29,550 nucleotides of DNA from an uncultured Clostridium sp. (GCA_900555045.1 USJW01000057.1:1-29550); one strand, 5' to 3'. Numbered from the stretch's first letter, positions 15,542 to 24,188 are shown. Program-made: numbers and translations. Notes: a model not told the origin generated them from the letters alone.

Positions 15542-16684
15542 TTACTGCGGCACCGTTACGTTTTCCTGGAACAGTGTGCGGATCTCCTCGCGCTGGGTGT
15601 AGCATTTCACCCAGTCAACCGGCATCACGCTGGACATGATCTCGCTGGTGGGGATGGCGTCGTAGGGAGCGTTGGGGTAGTCGCTGCGCACGGAGTGCAT
15701 CCAGCCGGCCACGATGTACTTCTGTCCCTCTGTGGACAGGAACCACTCCTCAACGGCCTCACAGGCTGCGGCGTTGCCGTTGGCGCTGTGCTCGTCATCG
15801 ATGATCATGATCGGGGAGGGGGTGCTGATCACGCCGTCGGTGGGGTAGATCACTTCCAGCTTAGAGCCTTCCTCCTCGCGTTTCTTTAATACGGACTCCT
15901 CCAGAATCATAACTTCCTTGCACTCGCCGGTCTCCAGCTTGGTGAGCGCCACAGAGCCGGACTCGATGGCCACGCCCTGGTTGCCCAGCGCCTTGTAGTA
16001 GTCCTCGCCGTATTTGTCGAGAAGCGCCACGATGGCTGCGTAGGAGGTTCCGGAGGTCAGCGGGTTGCCCATGGAGAGAGCGCCCTTCATGTCCGGATTG
16101 TTGGCGAAATCCTCGAAGGAATTGGGAAGGGTGTCCTTGCTGTATTTCTCCGGGTTGTAGGCCAGAACCATGTTCAGCATGCGGACCGGATACCAGTACC
16201 CGTCGGGGTCATAGTCGAATAAGAGCTTGTCCGTCTCGCTGAACTTGTAGGGGTGCAGGATGTTGGCTTCCTTAAGCTCCAGCGCGTAGGAGGGCTCAGC
16301 GACCATCAGGATATCGCAGCCCAGCTTTCCGGAGTCCATCTCAGCGGCAACCTTGGACTGCAGCGTTCCGGTTCCTCCGTAGAAGAACTCGATGTCCATG
16401 TTGGGGAACACCTCGTCCAGCTTGTTGTCCATGGCCTCGATGATGTCCTCGTACATGGAGGTGTAGATCACCACGTTCCCGGTCATGTCCTTGTAGTCCT
16501 TGGCAGCCTCAGTGGGGGCAGCCTGCTGGTCCCCGGCAGGGGCAGCGGTGGTGTCGGCGGCGGGAGCAGCGGTGGTCGCCGCGGGCGCCTGGGTTGCGGG
16601 CGCGCTTGAACCTCCGCCGGAACAGCCGGCCAGCCCTAAAACCATACTTGCACCGAGCAGTAACGCTAAACTTCTTTTTCTCAT
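15542..16684 (-). CDS. ABC substrate-binding lipoprotein (AfuA/FbpA type)
   Basis: About 380 residues. The N-terminus is a lipoprotein signal, MRKRSLALLL up to the lipobox LAGC, followed by an Ala/Thr/Pro-rich linker to about residue 60, so the mature protein is anchored outside the membrane. The remainder is a periplasmic-binding fold of the iron/phosphonate/hexose-phosphate class, with VVIYTSMYEDIIEAM, FFYGGTGTLQSKVAAEMDSG, GCDILMVAEPS and PLTSGTSYAAIVALL. I chose ATG 16684 because GAAGGAGG lies just before it; the in-frame ATG at 16699 overlaps that ribosome site. It lies downstream of the two-component genes and upstream of the permease. The ligand is unknown; sugar phosphate is my preferred inference over iron. 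Confidence 0.9.
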   Translation of the reverse strand: MRKRSLALLLGASMVLGLAGCSGGGSSAPATQAPAATTAAPAADTTAAPAGDQQAAPTEAAKDYKDMTGNVVIYTSMYEDIIEAMDNKLDEVFPNMDIEFFYGGTGTLQSKVAAEMDSGKLGCDILMVAEPSYALELKEANILHPYKFSETDKLLFDYDPDGYWYPVRMLNMVLAYNPEKYSKDTLPNSFEDFANNPDMKGALSMGNPLTSGTSYAAIVALLDKYGEDYYKALGNQGVAIESGSVALTKLETGECKEVMILEESVLKKREEEGSKLEVIYPTDGVISTPSPIMIIDDEHSANGNAAACEAVEEWFLSTEGQKYIVAGWMHSVRSDYPNAPYDAIPTSEIMSSVMPVDWVKCYTQREEIRTLFQENVTVPQ

Positions 16685-16769
16685 AAGACCCTCCTTCATA
16701 GAACGATTTTTAAGATGATTTAATTTTAGCAGAATGACAGACAAAAACGACCTAAAATCCGGTATAAAA

Positions 16770-16817
16770 AGATAAAATGCCATATAAATTCAGGATAAAC
16801 ATGAAATATATGGCATT
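16770..16817 (-). terminator. Hairpin downstream of the response regulator gene
   Basis: Perfect 11-bp arms AATGCCATATA (16776-16786) and TATATGGCATT (16807-16817), followed on the minus strand by TTTTATC. It begins five bases after the regulator gene and separates it from the binding protein gene, which therefore probably has its own promoter in 16685-16770. No convincing -35/-10 pair was found there. Confidence 0.55.
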
Positions 16818-16822
16818 ATGTA

Positions 16823-17602
16823 CTAACGAGATATCTCTTTTATATATTCTTTTGGTGAACATCCCAAATACTTGCGGAACACCACGCGGAAATATTTGTA
16901 GTCGCCCACCCCGCATTTCCAGGCGATCTCCTGGATCGGAAGCGTCCCCTCCCGGATCATCTCCAGGGCCTTCTGGATGCGGTAGCGGTTCAAATACTCG
17001 TTGAAGGTGGTGCCCACGGCGTCCTTGAACTTCCGGTTTAAGAACGCCTCGCTGTAGTTGAAGTGGTCCACCAGGTCCTGCATCACGATCTTCTTTTGGT
17101 AGTTCAGAAAGATGTACTCTAACATCCCCCGGGCCAGGCGGTCCTCCACGGGCTGGCGCTGGAAATCCCGCAGCACGGAGGTGTTCTCCCAGTCCTCGCG
17201 GGTCTTCTGGTGGGTGATCCAGGCGTTGCGGATGGCGCACTCCCGCTTGGCCAGCCGGATGGCCTCCTTCATGTCGGCCATGTTTAGCGGCTTTAACAGA
17301 TACCCCTTGACCCCGTAGTGGATGGCCCGCTTGGCGTACTCGAAGTCCGAGTATCCGGACAAAATGATGGGCGCGTAGTTGTACTGCTCGTAGGTCTCCT
17401 CCAGCATCTGGAAGCCGTCCATGAGCGGCATGTTGATGTCCACCACGGCGATGTCCGGGTTGTGCTCCCGGATCAGGCTCACGCCCTCGATTCCGTTTGC
17501 CGCGGCGCCCACCACGTTGCAGTCCATCTCAGCCCAGGGGACGGAGTACACAAGCCCCTTGCGGATAATGTCCTCGTCCTCCACGATAATTACCTTGTAC
17601 AC
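16823..17602 (-). CDS. YesN/HptR-type response regulator with AraC DNA-binding domain
   Basis: 259 residues. Receiver domain at 1-120 with acidic pair Glu9-Asp10, phosphorylation site Asp55 in DIAVVDINMPLMDG and the Lys in LLKPL near 105. An AraC-type double helix-turn-helix fills about 155-257 (HFNYSEAFLNRKFKDAVGTT and IQEIAWKCGVGDYKYFRVVF). It should activate genes when phosphorylated by the kinase encoded just upstream. It starts with GTG at 17602 in MYKVIIVEDED, three bases after the kinase stop, with GGAGG ahead of it. The likely targets are the ABC importer genes that follow. Confidence 0.93.
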   Translation of the reverse strand: MYKVIIVEDEDIIRKGLVYSVPWAEMDCNVVGAAANGIEGVSLIREHNPDIAVVDINMPLMDGFQMLEETYEQYNYAPIILSGYSDFEYAKRAIHYGVKGYLLKPLNMADMKEAIRLAKRECAIRNAWITHQKTREDWENTSVLRDFQRQPVEDRLARGMLEYIFLNYQKKIVMQDLVDHFNYSEAFLNRKFKDAVGTTFNEYLNRYRIQKALEMIREGTLPIQEIAWKCGVGDYKYFRVVFRKYLGCSPKEYIKEISR

Positions 17603-17605
17603 GGC

Positions 17606-19279
17606 TCAGTCCTCCCCTTTCTGCCGAATTTTTACAATTACTTCCAGGCCCACGCCCTCCTCGTTGTGCAGCTCCAGGCCGCTGTCGCTGCCGTACTGCA
17701 AAAACAGGCGGCGGGCGATGTTGTGCAGCCCGATGTGCTCGGCCCCCGGGTTGGGGCTGTGCAGGGAGCCGAGCAGGCGCTCCGCCTCCGCCTGGCGCAT
17801 CCCCAGGCCGTCGTCCTTCACGGACAGGCACAGGAGGGAGCCGTTTTTGCGCCCCTCGATGTGGATGTGAATCTGCTCCTTTTTCTGGAAACCGTACTTA
17901 ATGGAATTCTCGATGATGGGCTGGAGCACCAGCTTGGGGATCATGCAGGGGTAGCAGTCGTCCGCAATGTCGATCTCGTACTGGAGCCGCTCGCCGCAGC
18001 GGCACTTCTGGATGTCCAGGTAGTCCTCGATGTAGGCCATGTCCTCGTCAAGATGCACGTACTCTCTGGAGGTGTCGATGCTGTAGCGCAGGATCTGGGT
18101 CAGCTGGATGATCAGGCTGTCGGCGCGGCCGGGGTCAAAGACCACCAGATTGCGGATAATCTCCAGGGTGTTGTAGAGAAAATGGGGGTTGATCTGGGCG
18201 GTCAGCTGGCCGATCTCCGTCTGGTTTTTTAAGCGCAGAAGCTCGGTGTTGCGGTCGTTTAGCTCCTGGATGTGGTCCAGCATCTGGTTGATCTGGACGC
18301 CCACGATGGAGAACTCGTCCTCCGTCCCGATCTCCACCCGGTGCTCCGGGTCGATCTTGCGGATCACGCGGATCTCGCTCACCAGCTTTTTGATGGCCTC
18401 CGAGTTGCTGGCCGCCATGGCGCTGCGCATGTTGTCCGCCAGCTTGTACCAGAGCAGGCTCATGACCGCGATCACCCCGGCCCCGATGGCGAGAAGCGTG
18501 GTGTTGTGGGGGTAGTAGACCAGAGAGTAGATGGACGCCTCCCCGTTCCCGGCCGTGAACCGGCTCATCCAGTAGCGGGTGCCGTGGATGTGCACGATGG
18601 GGCCCGGGGAGCTTATCTGGAATTTGTTGACCTCCTGCACGAAGTTGACCCGGCTGCTGTAGATCACCCGCCCTGCGCCGTCCGTGATCACACCCTCGTA
18701 GCCGCAGTCGGAGAGGCACTGGGCCCAGCCGTCCCCCTTTAGGTACAGGTTTAGGTAGCCGATGGGCGCGCCGTCGGTGCAGATGGGCTTAGACATCACG
18801 TAGTCGGAGCTCGTGCCCTCGAAGTAGTAGACGCTGGTGTAGATCCCGTCCGGGGCGGCCCCGAAGGCGTTGTCGCAGATGGCCTTGTTGAAGCTGGAGC
18901 GGTAGAGGTTCCACTCGTCCGGCCGGAAGCTGTTGTAGATGGAGTTTCGCTCCTTGTCGCAGAGCACCAGGCGGCTGTCCAAGGGGCAGGAGGCGTTGAA
19001 CTCGTAGGCGGGGTAGGAGAGGAGGGAGGTGCCGCCCTGGTATAAGAGAAGCTTTTTGCAGATGTCCTGCACCTCCGGGTCCGAGAGAAACTCCTCGCCC
19101 ATGCCGTAGATCTGGTTGAAGGTCTCAACGAACAGCTCCCCGTTCCGTCTGGCCCCCGCGTGGTTGGTGGCCGCAACCGCCAGGGCCATGCAGGATACCA
19201 TGAGGAGGGCGCCCGTGCTGACCAAGACGATCAGCTTTGTGAATACCAGCTTTTTTAGTTTTGCCTGAAAGGTTCCCAT
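17606..19279 (-). CDS. YesM/HptS-type sensor histidine kinase
   Basis: 557 residues. An N-terminal membrane segment (about 13-35) and a second (about 262-285) frame a large extracellular sensor domain. A HAMP-like region follows, then the YesM-type kinase motif QINPHFLYNTLEIIRN with the phospho-acceptor His near residue 366, and an ATP-binding domain with IIENSIKYGF and VKDDGLGM. It phosphorylates the regulator encoded next. The start is six bases after the sensor binding protein gene, suggesting translational coupling. In the HptRSA system an extracellular binding protein passes ligand information to such a kinase, which fits this order. Confidence 0.93.
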   Translation of the reverse strand: MGTFQAKLKKLVFTKLIVLVSTGALLMVSCMALAVAATNHAGARRNGELFVETFNQIYGMGEEFLSDPEVQDICKKLLLYQGGTSLLSYPAYEFNASCPLDSRLVLCDKERNSIYNSFRPDEWNLYRSSFNKAICDNAFGAAPDGIYTSVYYFEGTSSDYVMSKPICTDGAPIGYLNLYLKGDGWAQCLSDCGYEGVITDGAGRVIYSSRVNFVQEVNKFQISSPGPIVHIHGTRYWMSRFTAGNGEASIYSLVYYPHNTTLLAIGAGVIAVMSLLWYKLADNMRSAMAASNSEAIKKLVSEIRVIRKIDPEHRVEIGTEDEFSIVGVQINQMLDHIQELNDRNTELLRLKNQTEIGQLTAQINPHFLYNTLEIIRNLVVFDPGRADSLIIQLTQILRYSIDTSREYVHLDEDMAYIEDYLDIQKCRCGERLQYEIDIADDCYPCMIPKLVLQPIIENSIKYGFQKKEQIHIHIEGRKNGSLLCLSVKDDGLGMRQAEAERLLGSLHSPNPGAEHIGLHNIARRLFLQYGSDSGLELHNEEGVGLEVIVKIRQKGED

Positions 19280-19285
19280 ACTGTA

Positions 19286-20352
19286 TCAGTCCCCCGTATA
19301 CTCGCTGACAATGTTGGAATAGCGGCTCAACAGGTCCAGCTTGTGCTTTTTCACGTAGTCCATGTCCTCCTCCAGCATGTCGATGCGGTCTAAGGGCACC
19401 AGGTAGGCGCCCGTCAGGGCATCCTTTCGCACGGAGCGGTTCATCAGCAGGTTCCCGTAGATGTTCTGCATGTCCTTGCTGGTGATGAAGTCGATGAAGT
19501 GCTTGGCGTACTCCAGCTGGCGGCAGTCCCGCACGATGGCCGCCGTGGCCGGGAGGTAGACGCAGCCCTCCTCCGGGTAGACGATCTCGATGTCCGCGCC
19601 GGAGCGCATGAGCGCCGCGCAGGGGGCCTCGTAGGAGAGCCCCACCGCCTTCTTGCCGGAGGCCACGCTGGAGTAGACCTTGGCGGAGCTGGAGGCGATC
19701 TCGCCGGTCTGGCGGACCAGGGCGGCCACGTAGTCCCAGGCGCCCTCGTCCTCGTAGCCGCCCATGGCCAACAGGATGTTGGTCAGCTGGGCCAGGGCGG
19801 AGGAGGAGTTGATGGGGTTGGCCATGATGATCTTGCCGGTGAGCTCGGGCTTTAGTAAGTCCTCGTAGCCCTTGACCTCCACCCCGCCTGTCAGGGATTT
19901 GTTGACCACCAGGCAGCTGCCGGAGAGAATGTAGCTGGTGGTGTAGCCGGTTGTGTTCTGGTAGGCCTCGATCAAGTGCTTGTCGTTGACCGAGACGTAG
20001 TCCTCAAACAGGTCCGCGTAGGAGTAGAGCTCCGAGTACACACCGCCTAGGAGCACGTCCGCGGGCGGGTTGTCCGAGCCGTTTTGGATCTGCTCTAAGA
20101 GGTCCACGGTCTCGCCCTTCACCAGGACCACCTGAATCTTATATTTTTCTTCAAACAGAGGGATTGTCGCGTTGAGCAGCTCGTCGCTGCTGGAGGTGTA
20201 GATGGTCAGGACATCGCCCTCCTCCTCAGACGGAGGGGGGGGGGGAGAGAAAAAAAGACAAAACAACAAATCGCGGCCAGAAGCAGCGATACGGCTGCGG
20301 CCGCGGCAAACAGAGAGCGCCGGTTTTGGTGCCCGGTAGTCAGCTTTGCCAT
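19286..20352 (-). CDS. HptA-like sensor substrate-binding protein, frameshifted at a poly-C tract
   Basis: From about 20235 down to 19286 the reading frame encodes a periplasmic-binding protein of the FbpA/AfuA/HptA class, with VLTIYTSSSDELLNATIPLF, PADVLLGGVYSELYSYADLF and INSSSALAQLTNILLAMGGY. That frame extends upstream only to a TTG at 20269 with no ribosome site. The natural start is ATG 20352, with GGGGGG upstream, giving MAKLTTGHQNRRSLF and then a hydrophobic membrane or signal segment to residue 36. The two frames meet at 11 consecutive C (coding strand). As written, translation from 20352 shifts and stops soon after. With 12 C (or 9) it would be one protein of about 355 residues: membrane anchor, poly-Pro linker, binding domain. 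It directly precedes the YesM-like kinase. The state is either a phase-variable OFF form, a real null mutation, or an error in the run. Confidence 0.8.
20235..20245 (-). repeat. Homopolymer of 11 C (coding strand) at the frame junction
   Basis: Eleven consecutive G on the plus strand, the longest homopolymer I noticed in the window. It lies exactly between the signal-peptide frame and the binding-domain frame of the sensor gene, and slippage by one base would switch the frame. Confidence 0.9.
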
Positions 20353-20373
20353 CCCAATTCCCCCCAAGAGTAG

Positions 20374-20408
20374 AAAAAGCCCCGGCCCGGAGCAGATATC
20401 CGGGCCGG
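20374..20408 (-). terminator. Intrinsic terminator upstream of the sensor gene
   Basis: On the minus strand CCGGCCCGGA (20399-20408) and TCCGGGCCGG (20382-20391) form a perfect 10-bp stem followed by GGC and five T (20374-20378). It would end transcripts of the symporter gene, but it also lies between a good promoter (20431-20460) and the sensor gene start. Confidence 0.85.
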
Positions 20409-20430
20409 CGGTAGTTTTCCAGCTTTTTTC

Positions 20431-20460
20431 ATTATAACACTACTTGGGGAGATTTTACAA
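20431..20460 (-). promoter_or_regulatory. Promoter between the symporter and sensor genes
   Basis: On the minus strand TTGTAA (20455-20460), an 18-base spacer and a perfect TATAAT (20431-20436) with TG one base before it (extended -10). It starts just beyond the symporter stop codon. Transcripts would meet the terminator at 20408-20374 before the sensor gene. Confidence 0.6.
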
Positions 20461-20468
20461 TGGTAAAA

Positions 20469-21926
20469 TCAGTCGTCCTCCTCGGGCGCCAGCTCGGTGG
20501 TCTCCACCTTGGGCGGCATGATGTAGGAGAACAGGATGAAGCAGATAAAGCCTGCCACCAGTCCGGGGATGATGGGCTGGCTGAACTTGATTCCGAACAG
20601 CACGCCGCCGGAGATGTGCTCCAGATACACGACCACGATGGTGCCCGCGATCAGGGAGGCGATGGTGCCCGCGGTGGAGGCCTTCTTCCAGTAGTGACCC
20701 ATCACGTAGGGGAAGAAGGAGCCTGCGGCCCGGAGGGTGAAGCAGAACATCAGGATGGAGACGATGCTCTGGGTGTTGAACAGCGCGATCAGCATGGAGG
20801 CAATGCCCACCAGGCACATCACGATCTTGGTCACGCGCATCACGGACTGGCTGGAGGCCTCGGGCTTCAGCACGGCCTTGTAGATGTCGTTGGCGAAGAT
20901 GGATCCGGCGCCCAAAAGGTCGGAGTCGGAGCTGGACATGGTGGCGGAGATGATTCCGGCGAACAGCAGTCCGCAGATCAGGGCCGGCATGGTGTTGATG
21001 GCCAGCACGGGCAGCGCGTAGCGGGCGCCCACGGAGGCGAACTGGTCGGAGCTGAACTTGCCCATGTTGATTAAGGCCAGGGTGATGATTCCAAGGATCG
21101 TGGGGATGAACGCGTAGATGAAGTTCACCAGGGCCGCCAGCCATGCGCCGCCCTTGGCCGCCTTCTCGTCCTTGGCCGCGTAGAAGCGGGATACCGCCTC
21201 CTGGCCCACGGAGAAGGTTGCGGTGTACATGATCACAAGGGAGATGATTCCGAATAAGTCGTAGCCCTCAAACAGGCTCATGGTCCCGGCCGGGATGTTG
21301 GCGGTCACACTGCCCCAGCCGCCCGCGTAGTTGATCGCGAAGGGAACGGCGATGATCATGCCGATCACGATCAGGAATACCTGCACGAAGTCGGTCAGAG
21401 TCACGCTCCAGAGGCCGCCCATGATGGAGTACACGGTCACGACCACGGCCACGATGATCACGGCCACCTGATAGTCAATGTTCAGCATGGTGGAGAGGAT
21501 GACGGCGGAGGCGATAAACTGGCCAGCGGTCAGACCCACCAGGGGGAGTAACATGATGATTGCGGTGATCAGGCCGCAGGATTTGCCGTAGCGGCGGCGG
21601 AAATACTCGGGAACCGTCTTGACGGTGGCCGCCCGGAACTTCGGCGCGATAAAGCTTAGGATGATGAATGCGATGCCCATGGTGGTGATGTACCAGGACG
21701 CGCTGAGTCCGAAGCCGGACATGCCGTTCTGCACAACGCCCAGGGAGCTGCCGCCGCCGATTTCCGTCGCGGCCAGCGTTCCTGCCATCAGAAGCGGCCC
21801 CAGCCGGCGGCCGGCCACCATGAAGTCGGTGTTGGTGGAGATCTTGGTGGAAGAGTACCACCCGATCCACAGCATCACGAGCAGGTAGATGATTACAATT
21901 GCAGTTACCATAATGTTAGAACCCAT
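20469..21926 (-). CDS. Sodium:solute symporter (SSS family)
   Basis: 485 residues with about 13 membrane segments. Family hallmarks are the early STNTDFMVAGRRLGP, GTLAATEIGGGSSLG in the second segment, and the internal VYSIMGGLWSVTLTDFVQVF. It imports an organic solute with Na+ across the cytoplasmic membrane; PanF, PutP and related carriers are in this family and the substrate cannot be told. The ATG at 21926 follows GGAGGGG. The short acidic C-terminus ends at 20469. It is divergent from a LytTR/GHKL two-component pair and 206 bases from it, so that pair may control it, as happens with many substrate-sensing systems. Confidence 0.92.
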   Translation of the reverse strand: MGSNIMVTAIVIIYLLVMLWIGWYSSTKISTNTDFMVAGRRLGPLLMAGTLAATEIGGGSSLGVVQNGMSGFGLSASWYITTMGIAFIILSFIAPKFRAATVKTVPEYFRRRYGKSCGLITAIIMLLPLVGLTAGQFIASAVILSTMLNIDYQVAVIIVAVVVTVYSIMGGLWSVTLTDFVQVFLIVIGMIIAVPFAINYAGGWGSVTANIPAGTMSLFEGYDLFGIISLVIMYTATFSVGQEAVSRFYAAKDEKAAKGGAWLAALVNFIYAFIPTILGIITLALINMGKFSSDQFASVGARYALPVLAINTMPALICGLLFAGIISATMSSSDSDLLGAGSIFANDIYKAVLKPEASSQSVMRVTKIVMCLVGIASMLIALFNTQSIVSILMFCFTLRAAGSFFPYVMGHYWKKASTAGTIASLIAGTIVVVYLEHISGGVLFGIKFSQPIIPGLVAGFICFILFSYIMPPKVETTELAPEEDD

Positions 21927-22044
21927 ACAAACCCCTCCTATATTGTATTGATAGTTTCATACAATTAGTGTAGCACAGCGTGGGGGTTAAAAAAATAGCC
22001 GAATCTGCAGAAAAAATACCGAATATGGAGGTTGGGCTTGGGGG

Positions 22045-22082
22045 AGTCAAAACTTGACTTATAGAGGATTTCACCATAAAAT
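22045..22082 (+). promoter_or_regulatory. Promoter of the LytTR-GHKL genes with overlapping palindrome
   Basis: TTGACT (22054-22059), a 17-base spacer and TAAAAT (22077-22082) form a good sigma-A promoter 50 bases before the regulator gene. The -35 is the right arm of an inverted repeat, AGTCAA (22045-22050) and TTGACT (22054-22059) with AAC between, which looks like an operator. Confidence 0.65.
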
Positions 22083-22132
22083 AGTAGGGAAAGGCGTGAG
22101 CGCAGAGCGGAAGTTTACGGAGGAGGAACCGG

Positions 22133-22846
22133 ATGGAATTGCTGGAGATTGCGATCTGTGATGATACCGAGGAGGAGTGCCGGGAGGTGGAGGCGTACGC
22201 CGCCCGCTTCTTTGAGGAGCGGGGGATCGATGTCAGGATCGACACCTACGCCTCCATGGGCGGTTTGCTGGCGTCCGATACCGCGTACGACCTGTATCTC
22301 CTGGACGTGCTGATGCCGGGGATGACCGGAATCGAGGGCGCGGCCCGGCTTAAGGAGAGGGCGGAGCGCCCGGTGGTGGTGTTCATCACCTCCTCGCTGG
22401 AGGCGGCGGTGGACGGCTACAGCGTGAACGCGGCCGGGTTCGTGCTAAAGCCCGTGCAGAGGGAGCACTTTTGCGCCACCTTGGAGCGAGTCCTGTCCGA
22501 ACAGCTAAAGGAGCGGCACGCCTACCTGACCGTGACCCACAACCGGGTGCCGGTGAAGCTTAAGCTGGACCGGGTGGCGTTTCTGGAGAACCGGCTGCAC
22601 CGGGTCTATGTGACGCTCTTGGGCGGGGAGACGCTGGCCGTCAGCCACAAGCTGTCGGAGCTGCAGGATGAGCTGAAGGACGACGCGCGGTTTCTGCGCT
22701 GCCACCAGAGCTACATCGTGAACCTGGACTGCGTGGAGACACTGGACGAGTCCTGCTTTAAAATGGCGGACGGCCAGATGGTCCCTGTGTCCCGGAATTT
22801 TTACAAGCAGAGCAAGCACGCCTACTACCATCACCGGCTGAAATGA
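22133..22846 (+). CDS. LytTR-family response regulator
   Basis: 237 residues. Receiver domain at about 1-120 with acidic Asp10-Asp11, phosphorylation site Asp58 in DLYLLDVLMPGM, and LKPVQ with the conserved Lys. The LytTR DNA-binding domain fills about 130-235 (VAFLENRLHRVYVTLLGG and FLRCHQSYIVNLDCVETLD). The GGAGGAGG before ATG 22133 is strong. It lies seven bases ahead of the GHKL kinase, its probable partner. Regulators of this type act in peptide signalling (AgrA) and in nutrient control; no peptide gene is seen nearby, and the divergent symporter is the likeliest target. Confidence 0.93.
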   Translation: MELLEIAICDDTEEECREVEAYAARFFEERGIDVRIDTYASMGGLLASDTAYDLYLLDVLMPGMTGIEGAARLKERAERPVVVFITSSLEAAVDGYSVNAAGFVLKPVQREHFCATLERVLSEQLKERHAYLTVTHNRVPVKLKLDRVAFLENRLHRVYVTLLGGETLAVSHKLSELQDELKDDARFLRCHQSYIVNLDCVETLDESCFKMADGQMVPVSRNFYKQSKHAYYHHRLK

Positions 22847-22853
22847 GGAACCT

Positions 22854-24167
22854 ATGAACGATGAAGCATGCAGTGTTTTTCTGGACCTGATCAAGCTGGC
22901 CGTGCGCATGATGCCCATCTTTGTGTGCCTGGAGCCAAAGCGAAAAAATAAAGAGAATATCGCAGCCGTCTCCGCCTACCTCTGGGTGTTGATGGTGTCC
23001 ATGCAGTCCGTGTTCCACATCGACCCAGGAGCGTTTTTTCTGTTCCAGGGCTGTTTTTCCGGACTGTTTTTTCTGGTGCTGCTGGTGTTCTTTAAGGGGG
23101 GCCTGTTAAAGAAGGCGTTTTTGTATGTGTCGGCCTGGCTGTTCGCGGTGCTCTCGGCGCCGCTAAACGAGCTGGCCGCCTGGGCGCTGTCCGGGCGGAT
23201 GTGGCTGACCTACGGGCAGATCAGTGTGATCGTCTCCCTGTTCTCGGCCGTCGGCTTCTGGCTGTTCGTGCGCTTCTGGCTGAAGGCGGTGGTGGAGCAG
23301 CTGTTCGCCCAGCTCTCCAGCCGCTCCTGCTCCCTGCTTCTGACCTACCCCACGGTGTCCCTCATTATCCTCTTAATCGGCGTGAACACCATTTTTTCAC
23401 CGCACGCCATTTCTGGGCGGGGGCTGGAGGACGTGCTGTTTTTTCTGGCCCTCTGCGCCATGATTCTGGTGCTCTACGTGATGATTTTAAACAGCACCCT
23501 GGAGATCGTGAGCCGCAGGAAGACCGAGGAGGAGCTGCGCTTTGCCAGGCAGCTGATCGGAAAGCAGCGGGAGCACTACAACCAGACCCTGGACTACATC
23601 GAGCAGGTTCGCATCATCAAGCACGACTTCCGCCACCACATCCATGCGCTGCTGAACATGGAGAAGGAGGAGCAGACCCGTTATCTGTTAAACCTGCAGC
23701 ATGAGTTTGACACGGCGGCGGAGATGGTGTTCTGCCAGAACCAGTCCGTGAACGGGCTGCTGCAGGAGTACGCGGCCCGGGCCAGGCAGGACGGGGTGGA
23801 GTTTCAGGCGCGGCTGGATCTGTCCGCCCGGGTGCCGGTGGACGACCTGACGCTGTGTATCGTCATCGGGAACCTGTTGGAGAACGCCCTGGAGGCGTGC
23901 AGGCGGTTTAAGGGGGAGCGGTTCGTCCACATGCAGGCCCGCTGGATGGACGACCATCTGATGATGATGGTGGAGAACTCCTACAACGGGCAGATCAAGC
24001 AGAGCGGCGGGAAGATTCTCTCCAGCAAGAAGGACGGGGGCCTCGGGATGCTCAGCATAAGACGGATTCTAAACCGCCCGGGGGATGAGTTCGACGTGTG
24101 CTACAACGAGAACACCTTCACCGCCATGGTGAAGATCGTGGACCGGACGCTGCCAGACGGGGAATAA
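22854..24167 (+). CDS. GHKL-type membrane sensor histidine kinase
   Basis: 437 residues. The N-terminal ~215 residues hold about six membrane segments, then a coiled stretch (about 222-255) and the phospho-acceptor motif IKHDFRHHIHALL with His257. The ATP-binding part has NLLENALEACRRF and DGGLGMLSIRRI, the arrangement of AgrC/NatK-like kinases. It should phosphorylate the LytTR regulator. GAGGAA precedes the ATG, seven bases after the regulator stop. A terminator follows at 24189-24224. Confidence 0.92.
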   Translation: MNDEACSVFLDLIKLAVRMMPIFVCLEPKRKNKENIAAVSAYLWVLMVSMQSVFHIDPGAFFLFQGCFSGLFFLVLLVFFKGGLLKKAFLYVSAWLFAVLSAPLNELAAWALSGRMWLTYGQISVIVSLFSAVGFWLFVRFWLKAVVEQLFAQLSSRSCSLLLTYPTVSLIILLIGVNTIFSPHAISGRGLEDVLFFLALCAMILVLYVMILNSTLEIVSRRKTEEELRFARQLIGKQREHYNQTLDYIEQVRIIKHDFRHHIHALLNMEKEEQTRYLLNLQHEFDTAAEMVFCQNQSVNGLLQEYAARARQDGVEFQARLDLSARVPVDDLTLCIVIGNLLENALEACRRFKGERFVHMQARWMDDHLMMMVENSYNGQIKQSGGKILSSKKDGGLGMLSIRRILNRPGDEFDVCYNENTFTAMVKIVDRTLPDGE

Positions 24168-24188
24168 TTGTGGCCGGACGATAACGGA

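Noticed and set aside
17318..18232. A 304-codon open frame on the plus strand opposite the kinase and regulator genes
   Set aside because: It lies antisense to two clear coding genes, has a repetitive Val/Asp/His-rich composition produced by GC-rich codons read backwards, and matches no family.
20269..20271. TTG at 20269 as the real start of the sensor binding protein
   Set aside because: No ribosome site precedes it and the resulting protein lacks an export signal, whereas ATG 20352 has both in the other frame.
22133..24167. An Agr-type quorum-sensing locus
   Set aside because: The LytTR and GHKL pair is AgrA/AgrC-like, but no AgrB-type membrane protease or short peptide gene was found on either side.
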